Positions 47,901 through 59,580 of a stretch of DNA of 64,000 bases are shown piece after piece (the stretch's first letter is position 1; each line of letters starts with the position of its first letter). This DNA comes from Pleodorina starrii (taxonomy: Eukaryota; Chlorophyta; Chlorophyceae; Chlamydomonadales; Volvocaceae), in assembly GCA_030267565.1 (NCBI GenBank), contig BRXU01000001.1, forward strand, positions 5,766,001 through 5,830,000. Direction: 5' to 3'. Under the pieces are notes generated by a model. The model had not been told where the DNA came from and did not search any database. It was given only the letters and a program-made list of their open reading frames with translations. A program made the translations under genes and the position numbers.

Positions 47901-50900
47901 TCCGACATGAAAAGAAACGAAGCGGGTCTTTGGAAGTGTTAGTGGGTCTTCGCCCGCTGCGTCTGCTTCCCGGGCTGAGATGACCAGTGAGAGGAACAGC
48001 GAGGTGCGCTCTACACATGACATTGTGCTTGTGTGTGGCAGGGGGGTCGTTCTTCAAGTGTGTGTGTGTGGCACGTTGTGTTTCGTCCTCAGGTGTCCAA
48101 GCAGTACGGCGGTGCACGCTTCGCGCTCATGCTGAACGGACGTTTTATCAAGGAACAACTGACGGTACGGCAGTACGGCAAAACGCGCGGGAAGATAGAA
48201 GCAGGGACCGTTAAGGGAGTGCACCGACCCAGGGGGGCCGAGGCATGCAGCTAGGGAGGGAAGGAGGGAGCGGCGCGTGCACTTCCTTTGCACCCATGGG
48301 AGCGGACAGACCTGTGTGTGTGTGGGGGCATGTAGGTTTGGGTATGATTGTGGGGGGCGGGGGCATCGGTGCGCCAAGGCGTGTATGCCCATGTTTCTCC
48401 TGCAGTCCCCAAATGTGCCGCTACACCGTCCTCTGCCCCCCGCCCCCCCCTCCTCCAGTCCATGGCTGCGGCCTCGCAGCCGCAGGGCTCGGCCGCCGCC
48501 GCCGCCGCCGCGGGCGACAAGGGCAAAGGCACGGCGCCGGCAGACAAGGGCAAGGGCAAGTCGGATGCCACGTGCACGTACGACAATGGGCCCTTCGCAC
48601 GCGGCCTCAGAGAAGCGCTGGTGTGTAGGGTGGGGGGACATTGGGGGATTTGGGGGGGGTCCGGATTGGGGCCAGCGGTTGGAATGGCGGCCGACCTCAT
48701 CACCCCCCACCATGTCACCCCCACAACATTGCCCCCCTCTGAACCAGGAGACGGAGGAGCACACACTGCCCTGCTCCCGGGAGTCCCTCGCGTTGCTGAC
48801 GGGAGGGGGCGGAGGCGGCATACGCATCAACACCGATGGAGGGGGCGGAGGCGGCAACGACGGCGAGGGGGCAGGCGGGGCGGGCGGCGCGTTGGTCGAC
48901 GGCGACGAGGAGCTGGCGCGCCGTCTGCAGGCGAGTGGGCGCAGATATGCCTGGAGGGGATGGGAGGCCTGGCCAGGGAGGAGGAGGAGGAGGGGGACGG
49001 ATCGTGTGTGCCGTGCCGTGCGTGCAAAATCTGTGCGTGTGGTGATCGGAAAGGTATCGCTATGTGCTCGATTGAGTGCCAGGTCGACCGCGGGCCCCTC
49101 CGTTACATCGCTGCGTCAGAGTGTCTCCTCACCCTCACCCGGAGAAGTCTTGTAACGGTGGTGGTCCTGTAACGGCCAGAATGATGTCGCAGGGTTGTGT
49201 TGTGGCAAAGCGGCCGGTCCTCGCCTGGCCTCGCCTCGCCTCACCTCCCTCCCCCCCCCCTCGGTCGTCCATCCTGCCCGCAGGCGGAGGAGGTGGCGGA
49301 GCACATGAACGGCGGTGGGGCCGACAGCCGGTGAGTGCCCCCTCGCCCGCCCTCCCTCGCTAGTCGCTACCCGCCACCAACCCGTCTGCCTGCTCCATCC
49401 CGCCCTCCCGCTTCCCCCGCAAGCTGTACTGCAACCAGTGTCATCACCTCATGGGTGTCACTTGCAAACATCCCCTCCACCTCCTGCCGGGTCTACCACG
49501 GGGCGGACCCGCATGGGTCGCCTCCTTGGCCTTAGCCCCTCTTTCTGAAAGATCTAAACGAAAGCGAGACTTGACCATACCCGACCCGACGGCACACGGG
49601 GGGGGGGGGTTGTCCATGCTGCGTAGGAACCGACGCCGCGGTGGCGGTGGCGGCGGCAGGGCCGGTGGCGGCGGCGGTGGCGGCAGCAAGGAGCCGTACA
49701 TTCAGGTTCGTGAGGTGGAGATTGTGGACGACTACCCCGAGCCCAAGGAGTACGTCGTGGAGGAGGGCGAAGACGAGTGGGACGAGCTGGTCTTGGAGGT
49801 ACGACAGCGTAACATCAATCGTACAGCGGTACGACAGTAGCAATGACGCACCGACCCCGCAGCATAGCCACCCTACGGGCACTACCGCCCCCCGGGAAGG
49901 GGATGAAGCGACAGCTCATGTAGTGGGTTGTTGACCGGGGTGTGATGTGGGCTGCGTGATGTGATGTGATGTGATGCGGTGTGGTGTGGTGTGATGTGGC
50001 GTTCGACAGGGCCCCAGCTGTCGTGCTGTGGCGGCTGTAGCTGCTGTAGCTGCTGCTGCTGCTAGCCAATGTGCCGGCCTGTAGGAACTGCCCCCAACCG
50101 CCTTACCCCCTGTCGTGCTGCCGTCGTACTGCAGGATCCGGATCTTTTGGGGTGCGGCCACCACGGTGCGGACGAGCGGGAGGGTAGCCGTACACTCGAC
50201 CACTTCGCAATCTACAACTCGGAGGTGAGGAGGCGCTGGATTGCTCTGTTGGTGCATGTGTGTGTGTGTGTCTGTGTGGTGGCTGGACGCACTGGCCCCC
50301 GCAGCATCACACACAAGTCCTCGCCCGCCCCGCTGTGCGCCTAACCCCCCTCCCCCTCCCTCCCTTGCCCTCCCTCCCCCTCCCCCTCCCTCTCCCTCCT
50401 CCTCCCTCCTTCCCCTCCTCCCCCGCGCCCCTCCAGGGTTTCCTGACCACCCTGGAGCTGGTCCCGATGGTCCCCGGTCTGCAGGCGGATGTCAACATAT
50501 TCGCCAGCGGAGTGCTCGCCGAGGACACGGGGGACTGGGGAGCGGAGGGGGGAGCAGCAGCGGCAGCGGAGCAGCAGCAGGGTGAGGGTAAGGAGCAGCA
50601 GCAGCATTGCCAGAAGCTGACCGGTAGAGGAGCAGTAGGGTGAGAAGCAGCAGCAGCAGTGGCAGTGGTAACGGCAGGTCGATTATGTAGTCGCCCTGAA
50701 TGCGATAAACTGTACTGCTGTCCATTTACGCACTGCTGCTGCTGATGCTGCGTTGTGCCAAACCTCTTTTGCTCGTGCATGCATAGCTGGCGGCTCGGGC
50801 GCGGGTGGTTCCGGAGCTGGTGGCTCTGGGGGACCGGACGGCGGCGGTAGCGGCGGCAGCGGTCAGCGGTATTTTCTGACTCAGATCCGCGAGTGGTTTG

Positions 50901-53900
50901 TGGAGTGCGGCCCGGGGGGCCAGGTGGTGATCAACATCCGGACGGACGTGTCCTGGTACCGACTGCTCAGGTGGGGGGCGGGTACCGGCTGCTGGGGCAC
51001 AGGGCCGGAGGGGGAGGGGAGGGGGCAAGTGATGTGTGGGAATGGAGAATGGGAGTGAGGGCGCAGAGCGGGCGGAAGGGGCGATGCGGGGCAGAAAGAG
51101 GGGAGGCGGAGCGAGCGGGGGTGTGTGACGGCCCTCCCGGCCGATCTGCCGCGCAACGGATGTCACGCTCTGCCATTGACCATTGACCGTTGATCATTGA
51201 CCGTTGACCTTGCTGTGTAACGCGACCCAGTCGCTGCCGCCCAGCCCCGCTCTGCTGCGCGGCCCAGCCCCAGTCCCCAGTCCCCAGCCCTCAGTCCCCA
51301 GCCCAAGCCAGGTTGGACTTCCCTTATCCCCCCTGCCCGAGGCAAACATTTTCCCTTTTCCTTGTTTCCTGCGTTGCGGCCCTCGCCCTCCCCGCCCCAT
51401 TCCCCTCCTGTTGCTTCCTAAGGCCCCAAAAGCGCTACGCGCCGTGGTTCCGCGTCGTACAGCGCGTTGCCAGCATTGCCGTACAGATCCTCACCTGGCT
51501 GGACGAGCAGGACCGCGCCTCGCGGCTGTCCTTTTCCGACATTGTGGCGCGCCTCTCGGCTCTGCCTCCCAACCACCCCGCGAGGATGAGCTCGAAGGTA
51601 CGGCGTACGACACTTTTGAGCAAGTGCACAGCATGAGTCCTTGACCGCTGCGGGAGGTTTTCCAAATAGCCACCTTGGAAGGGCACGTGGGCTTTGGGTT
51701 GGCATCGAGAGGCGGACGAGTGCCGCTGCTTTCGGCCCCTTCCCCCGCTTCCGTCCGTCCCCCATTTGTTGCCTCCTGACTAACTTTAACCCCATGTCTC
51801 CACCCTCCCTCCCTCCTCCCCCGCCTTCCCCGCCTCCCTCTCCTCCGCCTCTTCATCCACCCATCCATCCACCCGTCCGTCCATCCATCCAACCATTCAT
51901 CCATCCGTCCCTGCACTGCACCGCACTGCAGGCGGACGTCGTGGGTCGCTTCGTGTCAGTCCACGGCCAGGTCATTCTGAACCTCATCGGCCGCCACTAC
52001 AAGGACACCATCCGCCGCTGCGGCTTCGCTCAGGCGCTGCGAACCAAGCTGGCGGAGAGGCAGCACTGGAAGCTGACGAGCGGCGGCAAGGGGGGCAGGC
52101 ACACCGCCGCCGGGGGGTTCTTCCGCAACAAGAAGGCGGTGGAGAACCCGGTCACAAAGGTGGGCATGTGGGTGTGGCTGTGCGTCGGTGTGTGTTTGGG
52201 AGGAAATGCCTTGCCCCATAACCCTCAACCCTAAAACCAACCCTAAGTCCCCTCCCTGCCTGCCTACCTGGTCCCCCTGCCTGACACCCCACCCCACCCT
52301 GACCCCCTGCACAGCTTCTGAAGGAGGAGCGGAAGAAGAAGGGCCGCCCCGAGCAGATGCCGGCCACCACCACTGCGCAGGTCGGTGGGGTAGGGCGGGT
52401 GGCGGGGTGGAGCGGGTGGCGGGGACCTTTATCACATTCTGTGTCGGGCAGAGGCTCGGCTCCCGCTCCCTGTGTAGTGTAGTGTAATGTAATGTAATGT
52501 CCTGCACTGGACTGCACTGGACTTCACGTCACACACCCCTTTCCTTCCCCTTTCCTCACCCCCCCTCAGGTCCGGCGCATCTGGTCGGACTACTTCGTCG
52601 CACTGGATGCCAGGGTGGGGGGGCAGCAGCAGCAGCAGGAGGGACAGGAGGGACAGGATCGGGGCGGCGACGTGTCGGCAGCAGGGGCGGCGGGCTCGGC
52701 AGCCGGGCCCGTTGGCACCGCCGGTGGAGCCAATGGTGCGGGCGGTGCGGCCGCGGCTTCCGCAGCGGCTCCCGCAGCGGCTTCCGCAGCGGCTTCCGCG
52801 TCGACGGTCCTCCGTATCCCCCAGGTGAGATCTCCGGGTCGGCTGCTTTGTCCTTGGTTAGCGTCGTGTCTTCGCTAGTTGTTGGTTGGTTGGGGTCCAC
52901 CGTTCGCCTTCATCCAGCCGCCGCATTCGCCCACAGCTTTCCGCCGCTGCTTGCTTCGACCGCATCCTCAAATCCCCCCAATCCCCCAAAATCTCCAACG
53001 CGTTTTACACTGAACTTGCAACACCAGGATTTCAAGTCATGTCGTACCTTTAACACGTGCAGTCGAGTCATGCCGTACAAAATCGTGTTGCATACACTGT
53101 GTCGTGCCCTGCCGCCCGCCCGTCAGGTCAGGTCCAAGATCTGGACACTCACCGAGCGCCGGCCGGGGGACAAGGTCACGGGCCGTACTTTGTACGGCGC
53201 TGCCGTATGCGGCGACCTGCGACTGACCCCCGGGTCAATCATCCGCCTGGGCCCCGGCGCTGACGGCGGCGACAGCGACAGCGAAGGCAGCGACGACCAG
53301 CAGGAGGCCGAGGAGGAGGAGGAGGAGGGGGCCGAGGAGGGGGCTGCGGTGGACGCAGAGGCGGGCGCTGAGGGGAGCGGCGCTGCCGCCAATGGAGCGG
53401 CCGCAGCGGCTGCGGCGGCAGCGAGGGCAGCGGCGCGTCGCCTGGAGTTGCTGACCCGTGGGCCGTTCGGCCTGGTGCAGTGCATCTTTACGGAGTCTGA
53501 AGAGGACGGCGAGGGCGAGGGCAGCCCGCAGATCCAGGTGTGGTGCTGCGCTGCGCTGCTCGTTGCTCTTCCCGCCACCACCCACACACACCCACACCAC
53601 CCACACCTCCGCTTCCGCCTCCAGCTCCGACGGTCTGGATCGTGTGGATGGTCTGCCACCCACATCGCCCCACCCATGTGCCTGGCGGCCCAGGAGGGCT
53701 GCACCTAGCAAGGCGCCCTCACCGACCGACCGACCGACCGACCGCGTGGCGCACACGGGGACGCTTGATCCGGACAGGAACACGCACTTGCTTGCTTGGG
53801 GACACACAAGTATACGCACGCGAATACACAGACATACACGCGCGTGCGCTGACACCCATCCACCCATTTACCCACCCCCATGCACAGATCCGGCGGGTGG

Positions 53901-56900
53901 TACACGGGAGGGACACGGTGTTGGGCAGTGCGGCCGCCCCCTCGGAGCTGTTCCTGCTGGACAGAACACCCGCGCCACCAGTGCCGACCAGCCGCGGAGG
54001 AGGAGGCGGAGGCGGAGGAGGAGGCACCGCAGCGACACCCGCGCCGGGCGATGTGGCGGTGTGGTCGCTCAACGGTCGCTGCGTGGCGGATGTGCTTGAG
54101 GCTCGGCTGCTGAGTCGGAGCGGACATCACAGCAGCCGCCTGGGGGACGCCAAGGTGAGCGTGGGTGCCGGGGGTACTTGGGTGTCTGGGGGGGGCGTTC
54201 GGCGTGTATGCGCTGATGGGGAAACTTGTCATCGTATCGAGCAAGGGTGGGGGTGAGGGTGGCGTGGGGTGCCTTCAAGGCAGGTTGAGGTTCGGGTCCG
54301 CCAGTTTGCTGCGTGCGGACACTTTAGGCATGTTGGAGGGCCTTCATGGTAGGTCAGGCGGGACACGGGGCCGTCTCGAAAGGACCATACTGGCTCTATG
54401 GTCCTTTCCCCGCCTCGACGCCCTCTGTTGTGTCGCTTAATGGCCCCGTGGAAGACCTTATTCAGCAGTCTGACCCGAGCAGTTCCTCACACGACCCCGG
54501 TTCGATTCCCGCCCCAGGCCGACATGGTGCGGCTGGCCGGGGACGCGGAGCGAGTCGCTGCGGGCCAGCCGCCGCTGTTCGTGTACCGCAGCGTGTACTG
54601 CCCGCTCCAGGGCAAGTTCCGAGAGCTGCGGATCCGGGATTTGGCGCTCGGGTCGTACATCCAGGTACGGCATACGACGGCCCGTAACAAGATGTGCCAA
54701 GTGTGCCGTAACTACAACGAAACTCGCCGCCACCACCGCCACCTCCTCCTGGGATGACTCACCCAGCTCGCCTGCTGCGCTCCAACAGACTTCTGAACAT
54801 CCGCCGGCGCCGCCGCCACTGTGGCCCCGGTGGCCGGTCCGTGGCCAGCTTCCTTCCAAGTCTTTTTCATCCGTTGTTTCCGAATTTTAAAACTCTAAAA
54901 CCCTAAAACCCCCTCTCCCACACACACAGCCGGCCCCAAGCCCCGCCCCCCTGGCGCTGCTGCCCGGCGGCGCGGGTTTCATCAAGGACGGAGTAGCCTA
55001 CCGGGTGGGTCTGTGGGTCGGTGGCGCTGTCCTTTTGTTCGACCTGTGTGTTGCTTTGTCTCAGAATGAAGCAGGATGAGGCGAATCTCATTGCACCACA
55101 CGCTGAGAGACGAAGCGTCTTGCATTCAAAGTTGTCTACTCGTGTATGGGGGGGGGCGGTGAGATAGGGTGGCGCTGTGCAGGACATGGCTCTTGGGGCC
55201 CGCTCGCGGGGCCACAGCACGCGGGAGCCATCTGCCGCCGCATATCTGCCGCCGCCGCGTGTCTCTTGCAGGTCGGGGACTTCCTGTACGTGCCTGCGGC
55301 GGCATTGGACGAGCAGGACGAGCATGACTCAGACTCGGACTCTGCAGAGGACGACAGCGATGATGACGACGACGACGATTTGGACAGCGACGGGCGCGAC
55401 GAGTTTGTGGACGAGGACGAGGAGCAGCAGGAGGTGGATGAGGAAGTGCGCCACGCGGCACGGCGGGGCAGGCGGCGAACGGCTGCGCGGTGTGGCGGCG
55501 CCAAGGCGGGCACGAAGGGCGGTGATGCCGCGAAGAAGCCCAGGGGCGTCAGGGCGGCGAAGAAGGTCGCGAAGGCAGCGAGCGAGGGGGAGAAGGAGGA
55601 GGAGGAAGATGAGGAGAAGGAGGAGGAGGAGGCGGGCGAGGAGGCGGGGCCGAAGCGGCGACGGGCGACCGGTCGGCGGACCACCCACAAGGTGGGGTGC
55701 GGGTCAGCTTCGGTTGGGTCGGGTCGGCCTTCGTCAGCGCGGAAGCTTCCACCAGGCCGGGGTTTTCCGGTGCAGGTTCAGGTTCAGGTTCAGGTTCAGC
55801 TGCTGCTGCTCTGTGCATGGACTTAACGAGCGACGCCGCGTGGGGGAAGGGGCTCGACAGGGCAGTCTCTCCCCCGTCCCATCACCCTCCCTCAATCCAC
55901 CTTCTCTTCCGCTTCCGCTCACCTGCGCCTCCCCGCTCTGCCCTCCCCCCCTTAACCCTCCCCCTAACCCTCCTCCTACCAACAGGGCAGCAATGAGGGG
56001 CTGAGGGCCTTCCAGGTGGTCCAGCTGCTGCGGGTGGAGGCGGGGACGGAGGAGAGCCGCGGCGGAGCCAAGGGCAAGGCGGCGTCGGCGGCGGCGACCG
56101 CCGTCCCCACCACCCTCCACGTGGGTCCTCTGCAGCGGCCCTCCCTCCCTCCCTTCCTCCCTCCCTCCCTCCCTCCCTCCCTCCCTCCCTCCCTCCCTCC
56201 CTCCCACCCTCCCTCCCTCCCTCCCTCCCTCCCTCCCTCCCTCCCTCCCTCCCTCCCTCCCTCCCTCCCTCCCTCCCTGGCGCGATGTCCTGCACCGAGA
56301 TGATTATGTACTTGCCTAACCTAGACGGCCAACCTAGACGGCCCAGCTGTGCGCGAGGCCGACCTGTGGACGTCGTTCCTTCGTGGACATCGCGAGGGTA
56401 CTTGGGTCTACGAAGTACCGGTACCTCGCGACAACATCTGCCTCCCCACTGTAGCCCCACGTCCTGGCAAGGATCGGAATGCGATGCCGCAAGTGGTCAT
56501 GGCCTTGGCCATGGCGGCACCCTCACCTCACCCGGTCTCTGTCGTCAGCTCGGGTGACAAGGTGCCATGTGCCCCATCGTGCAGGTCCGCCGGTTCTACC
56601 GGCCCGAGGACGTGTCCCTGGATGTGGGCTACCGGGCAGATTGGTGGGATCTGTACGCGCCGGCGGCGGCCAATGGCAGCGGCAAGGCCGACGGCACGGC
56701 GGCAGCGCCGCTGGCGCTGCCCGTGGGAGAGGTGTACGGCAAGTGCTCGGTCATCGTGGGGAGGCCGCGGCCCTCAAGTGAGTCGTCAGGACTTGACGGT
56801 TGGTGTGTTGGTTAACGTGTTGGTTAACTCCGTTTGTCGCCCGAATGGAGATGCGCGTGCACATGCGTAATACCGATATGAATTGATGCAGTCTCCTAGG

Positions 56901-59546
56901 TGCTGTGAAATGGTGGTTCCAAAGTATGCTTTCACCTTGTTTTTGTTTTCTCCCACCCAACGCCTCTCCTCGCCATGTCTGATGTCTCACAGATCCGAAG
57001 CTGGACACGTTTGTGGTGGTTGGCTCATACGACCCGGCGCAGCGCGGAAAGACCGGCCCGCCGCCGGCCAGCCTCGCCCCGCCGCAGGCGCTGCTCGACG
57101 CCCTGCCCCTGCCCGCGGCCGCATCCGGGGTCGGCGGCAAGGGCAAAGGCCGGACGCAGCGATCGGAGGCCGAGGCAGCCACCCTGGCCACAGCCGCCGG
57201 CGCCGGAGGCGATAGCGGCAGCGCCGGTGTGGAGGCCGCGGAGGGTGAGGGTGAGGGTATGGAGCAGCAGGAGGAGGACGATGAGGAGGTGGGCGCTGAG
57301 GAGTGGGCGACGATGGACTCTCTGGACATCTTCGCGGGCTGCGGCGGCCTCAGCGAGGGCATGCACCAGGTGTGTGTGGTGTGTGTCTGTGGGGGGGGGT
57401 GTGCGGGATGGGACAAGACTGTGTATTTGCGTTACGATACCGTGAAGCGCCTTAACCCACGGGCTCAGCCTCGACCCACGGGTCCAGCCTCGACCCATGC
57501 GTCCAGCTTCGACCCTCAGACCCTGCCTTGACCCATGGGCCCAGCCTCGACCCATGGGCCCAGCCTCGACCCATGGGTCCAGCCTCGACCCATGGGCCCA
57601 GCCTTGACCCATGGGCCCAGCCTTAGCCCACAGGCACAGCCTCTACCCACAGGCACAGCCTCGACCCATAGGCCCGGCCTCTACCCATGGGTCCAGCCTC
57701 GACCCACATGCCCAGCCTCGACCCATAGGTCAAGCCTCGACCCATGAGCCCTATCCGACCCATGGCCCAGCCTCGACCCATGGGGTCAAGCCTCGACCCA
57801 TGGGCCCAGCCTCGACCCATGGGCCCAGTCTCGACCCATGAGCCCAGCCTCGACCCATGGGCCCAGCCTCGACCCATGGACCCCGCCTCGACCCATGGGC
57901 CCAGCTTCGACCCATGGGCCCAGTCTCGACCCATGGGGTCAAGCCTCGACCCATGGGCCCAGCCTCGACCCATGAGCCCAGCTTCGACCCATGGGCCCAG
58001 CCTCGAGGTATGGGTCCAGCCTCGACCCATGAGCCCGGCCTCGACCCATGGACCCCGCCTCGACCCATGGGCCCAGTCTCGACCCATGGGCCCAGTCTCG
58101 ACCTAGGGGCCCAGCTTCGACCCATGGGCCCAGCCTCGACCTCGATGGCCCAGCCTCAACCCACGTCCGCTCGTGTGCTGTGTCACGCCCGTCACCGTCA
58201 CGACGCCCGAGCACCCGTCCTCGCGGCTGTGTGTGTTCTTAATCAGTCCCATGACGTACATTCTATTATCTACTCGGCGACCTCCTGCACCTCCAGCAGC
58301 GCCGCATCGGACGGCCCCTCGTGCACCCCACCCCACCCCGGCCCGCCCCGCCCGGCCCCTCCAGGCCGGTGTGGCCCGCACCCGCTGGGCCATCGAGTTT
58401 GACGACGCCGCCGCGGCGGCCTTCAAACTCAACAACCCGGACGCCAAGGTGTTTTGCAACAACTGCAACGTGCTGCTGCGGGTGAGTGGCGAGGAGGGCA
58501 ATGTGGCGGTTTGTTAGAGGGAAAGACTAGCTGGTTTTTGTGTTTATACCGTACTGACGCTTATGTTTTTATAGCCTAATTTTTTAGCGTCTTGAAAAGT
58601 TTGGAGAAAATATTTTTAGAGCTTAATGTTTTTAGGCGGCTCAGGGGAGTTTTCGAACAAATCCTAACTTTCTAGCAAGCTTCGCTGAAGCATGTAACTT
58701 TTTAGTGAGCTCAATTACGAGTGCATTACGTCTGGTTGTGTGCTTGCTATTAAAGCAAATGGAAGCGCATCGTGGCTTTTAAACTTGTTTGCGATGCCGT
58801 ACAGCACAAACCCGCCCAGACACCCGAGCGCCTCCTGCACCCCTCGACACCGCACATCCACCCGCCCCACACGTCCTGTCGAGCGCGCCCTGATCTTTTT
58901 AGCGGGCTTGGAATTACCCCATAAAAAACTTTTTAGGAAACTGGAGCAATTTCCAGGAAACTCCTAATTATTTTAGGGAACCTCGCACAATTTCCGTGGA
59001 CGGGTTTTATGCACCGAAATAATTATATAATTAATATAAACATTAGCGTCAGTACGGTAGTTGGCACTTAGGCCCTCGTTGATTGGGCCGCGAGCATTCC
59101 TCCCACATTCTGAATACCAATGTCCGAACCTTCTCCGCCCCGGCGCCACGCACGCCCTGCCGTTCCTCCAGGCCGCCATGGTGAAGGCGGGTCAGGCGGA
59201 AGACTGTCTGGCCGACCCGCGGGTCGTTGAGGCCGTCGCGCGGTTGGACGAACAGGTGGCCGCCGACCTGCCGGCCCCCGGGGCTGTGGGCTTCATGATG
59301 GGCGGGCCGCCCTGTCAGGGCTACTCTGGCATGAACCGACACAACGGCCGCCTGTGGTCGCAGATGCAGAACACCATGGTACGACAAGGGGCTGGTACGA
59401 CAGGGGTCGCAACTGCAATAGTTGCATGGCAGTGTGGCAGGGAATGTATGGTACGTCCATTCCCTGGCGGGTTGCAAGAGACGCGTGGTGGTAACCTTAA
59501 GTGCCTCCCCGAGTAGGTCGCTTGGTGGCGGATGCACTCGCTGCTG

Positions 59547-59580
<34 letters not shown>

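Noticed and set aside
54495..54512. tRNA B-box-like GGTTCGATTCCCGCC
   Set aside because: No A box or acceptor stem pairing could be found upstream. The motif sits at the 3' end of a DNMT1 intron, next to the splice acceptor at 54517.
54889..54912. Interstitial telomere array (CCCTAAAA)n
   Set aside because: Only two to three imperfect units; a chromosome end or fusion would have many more.
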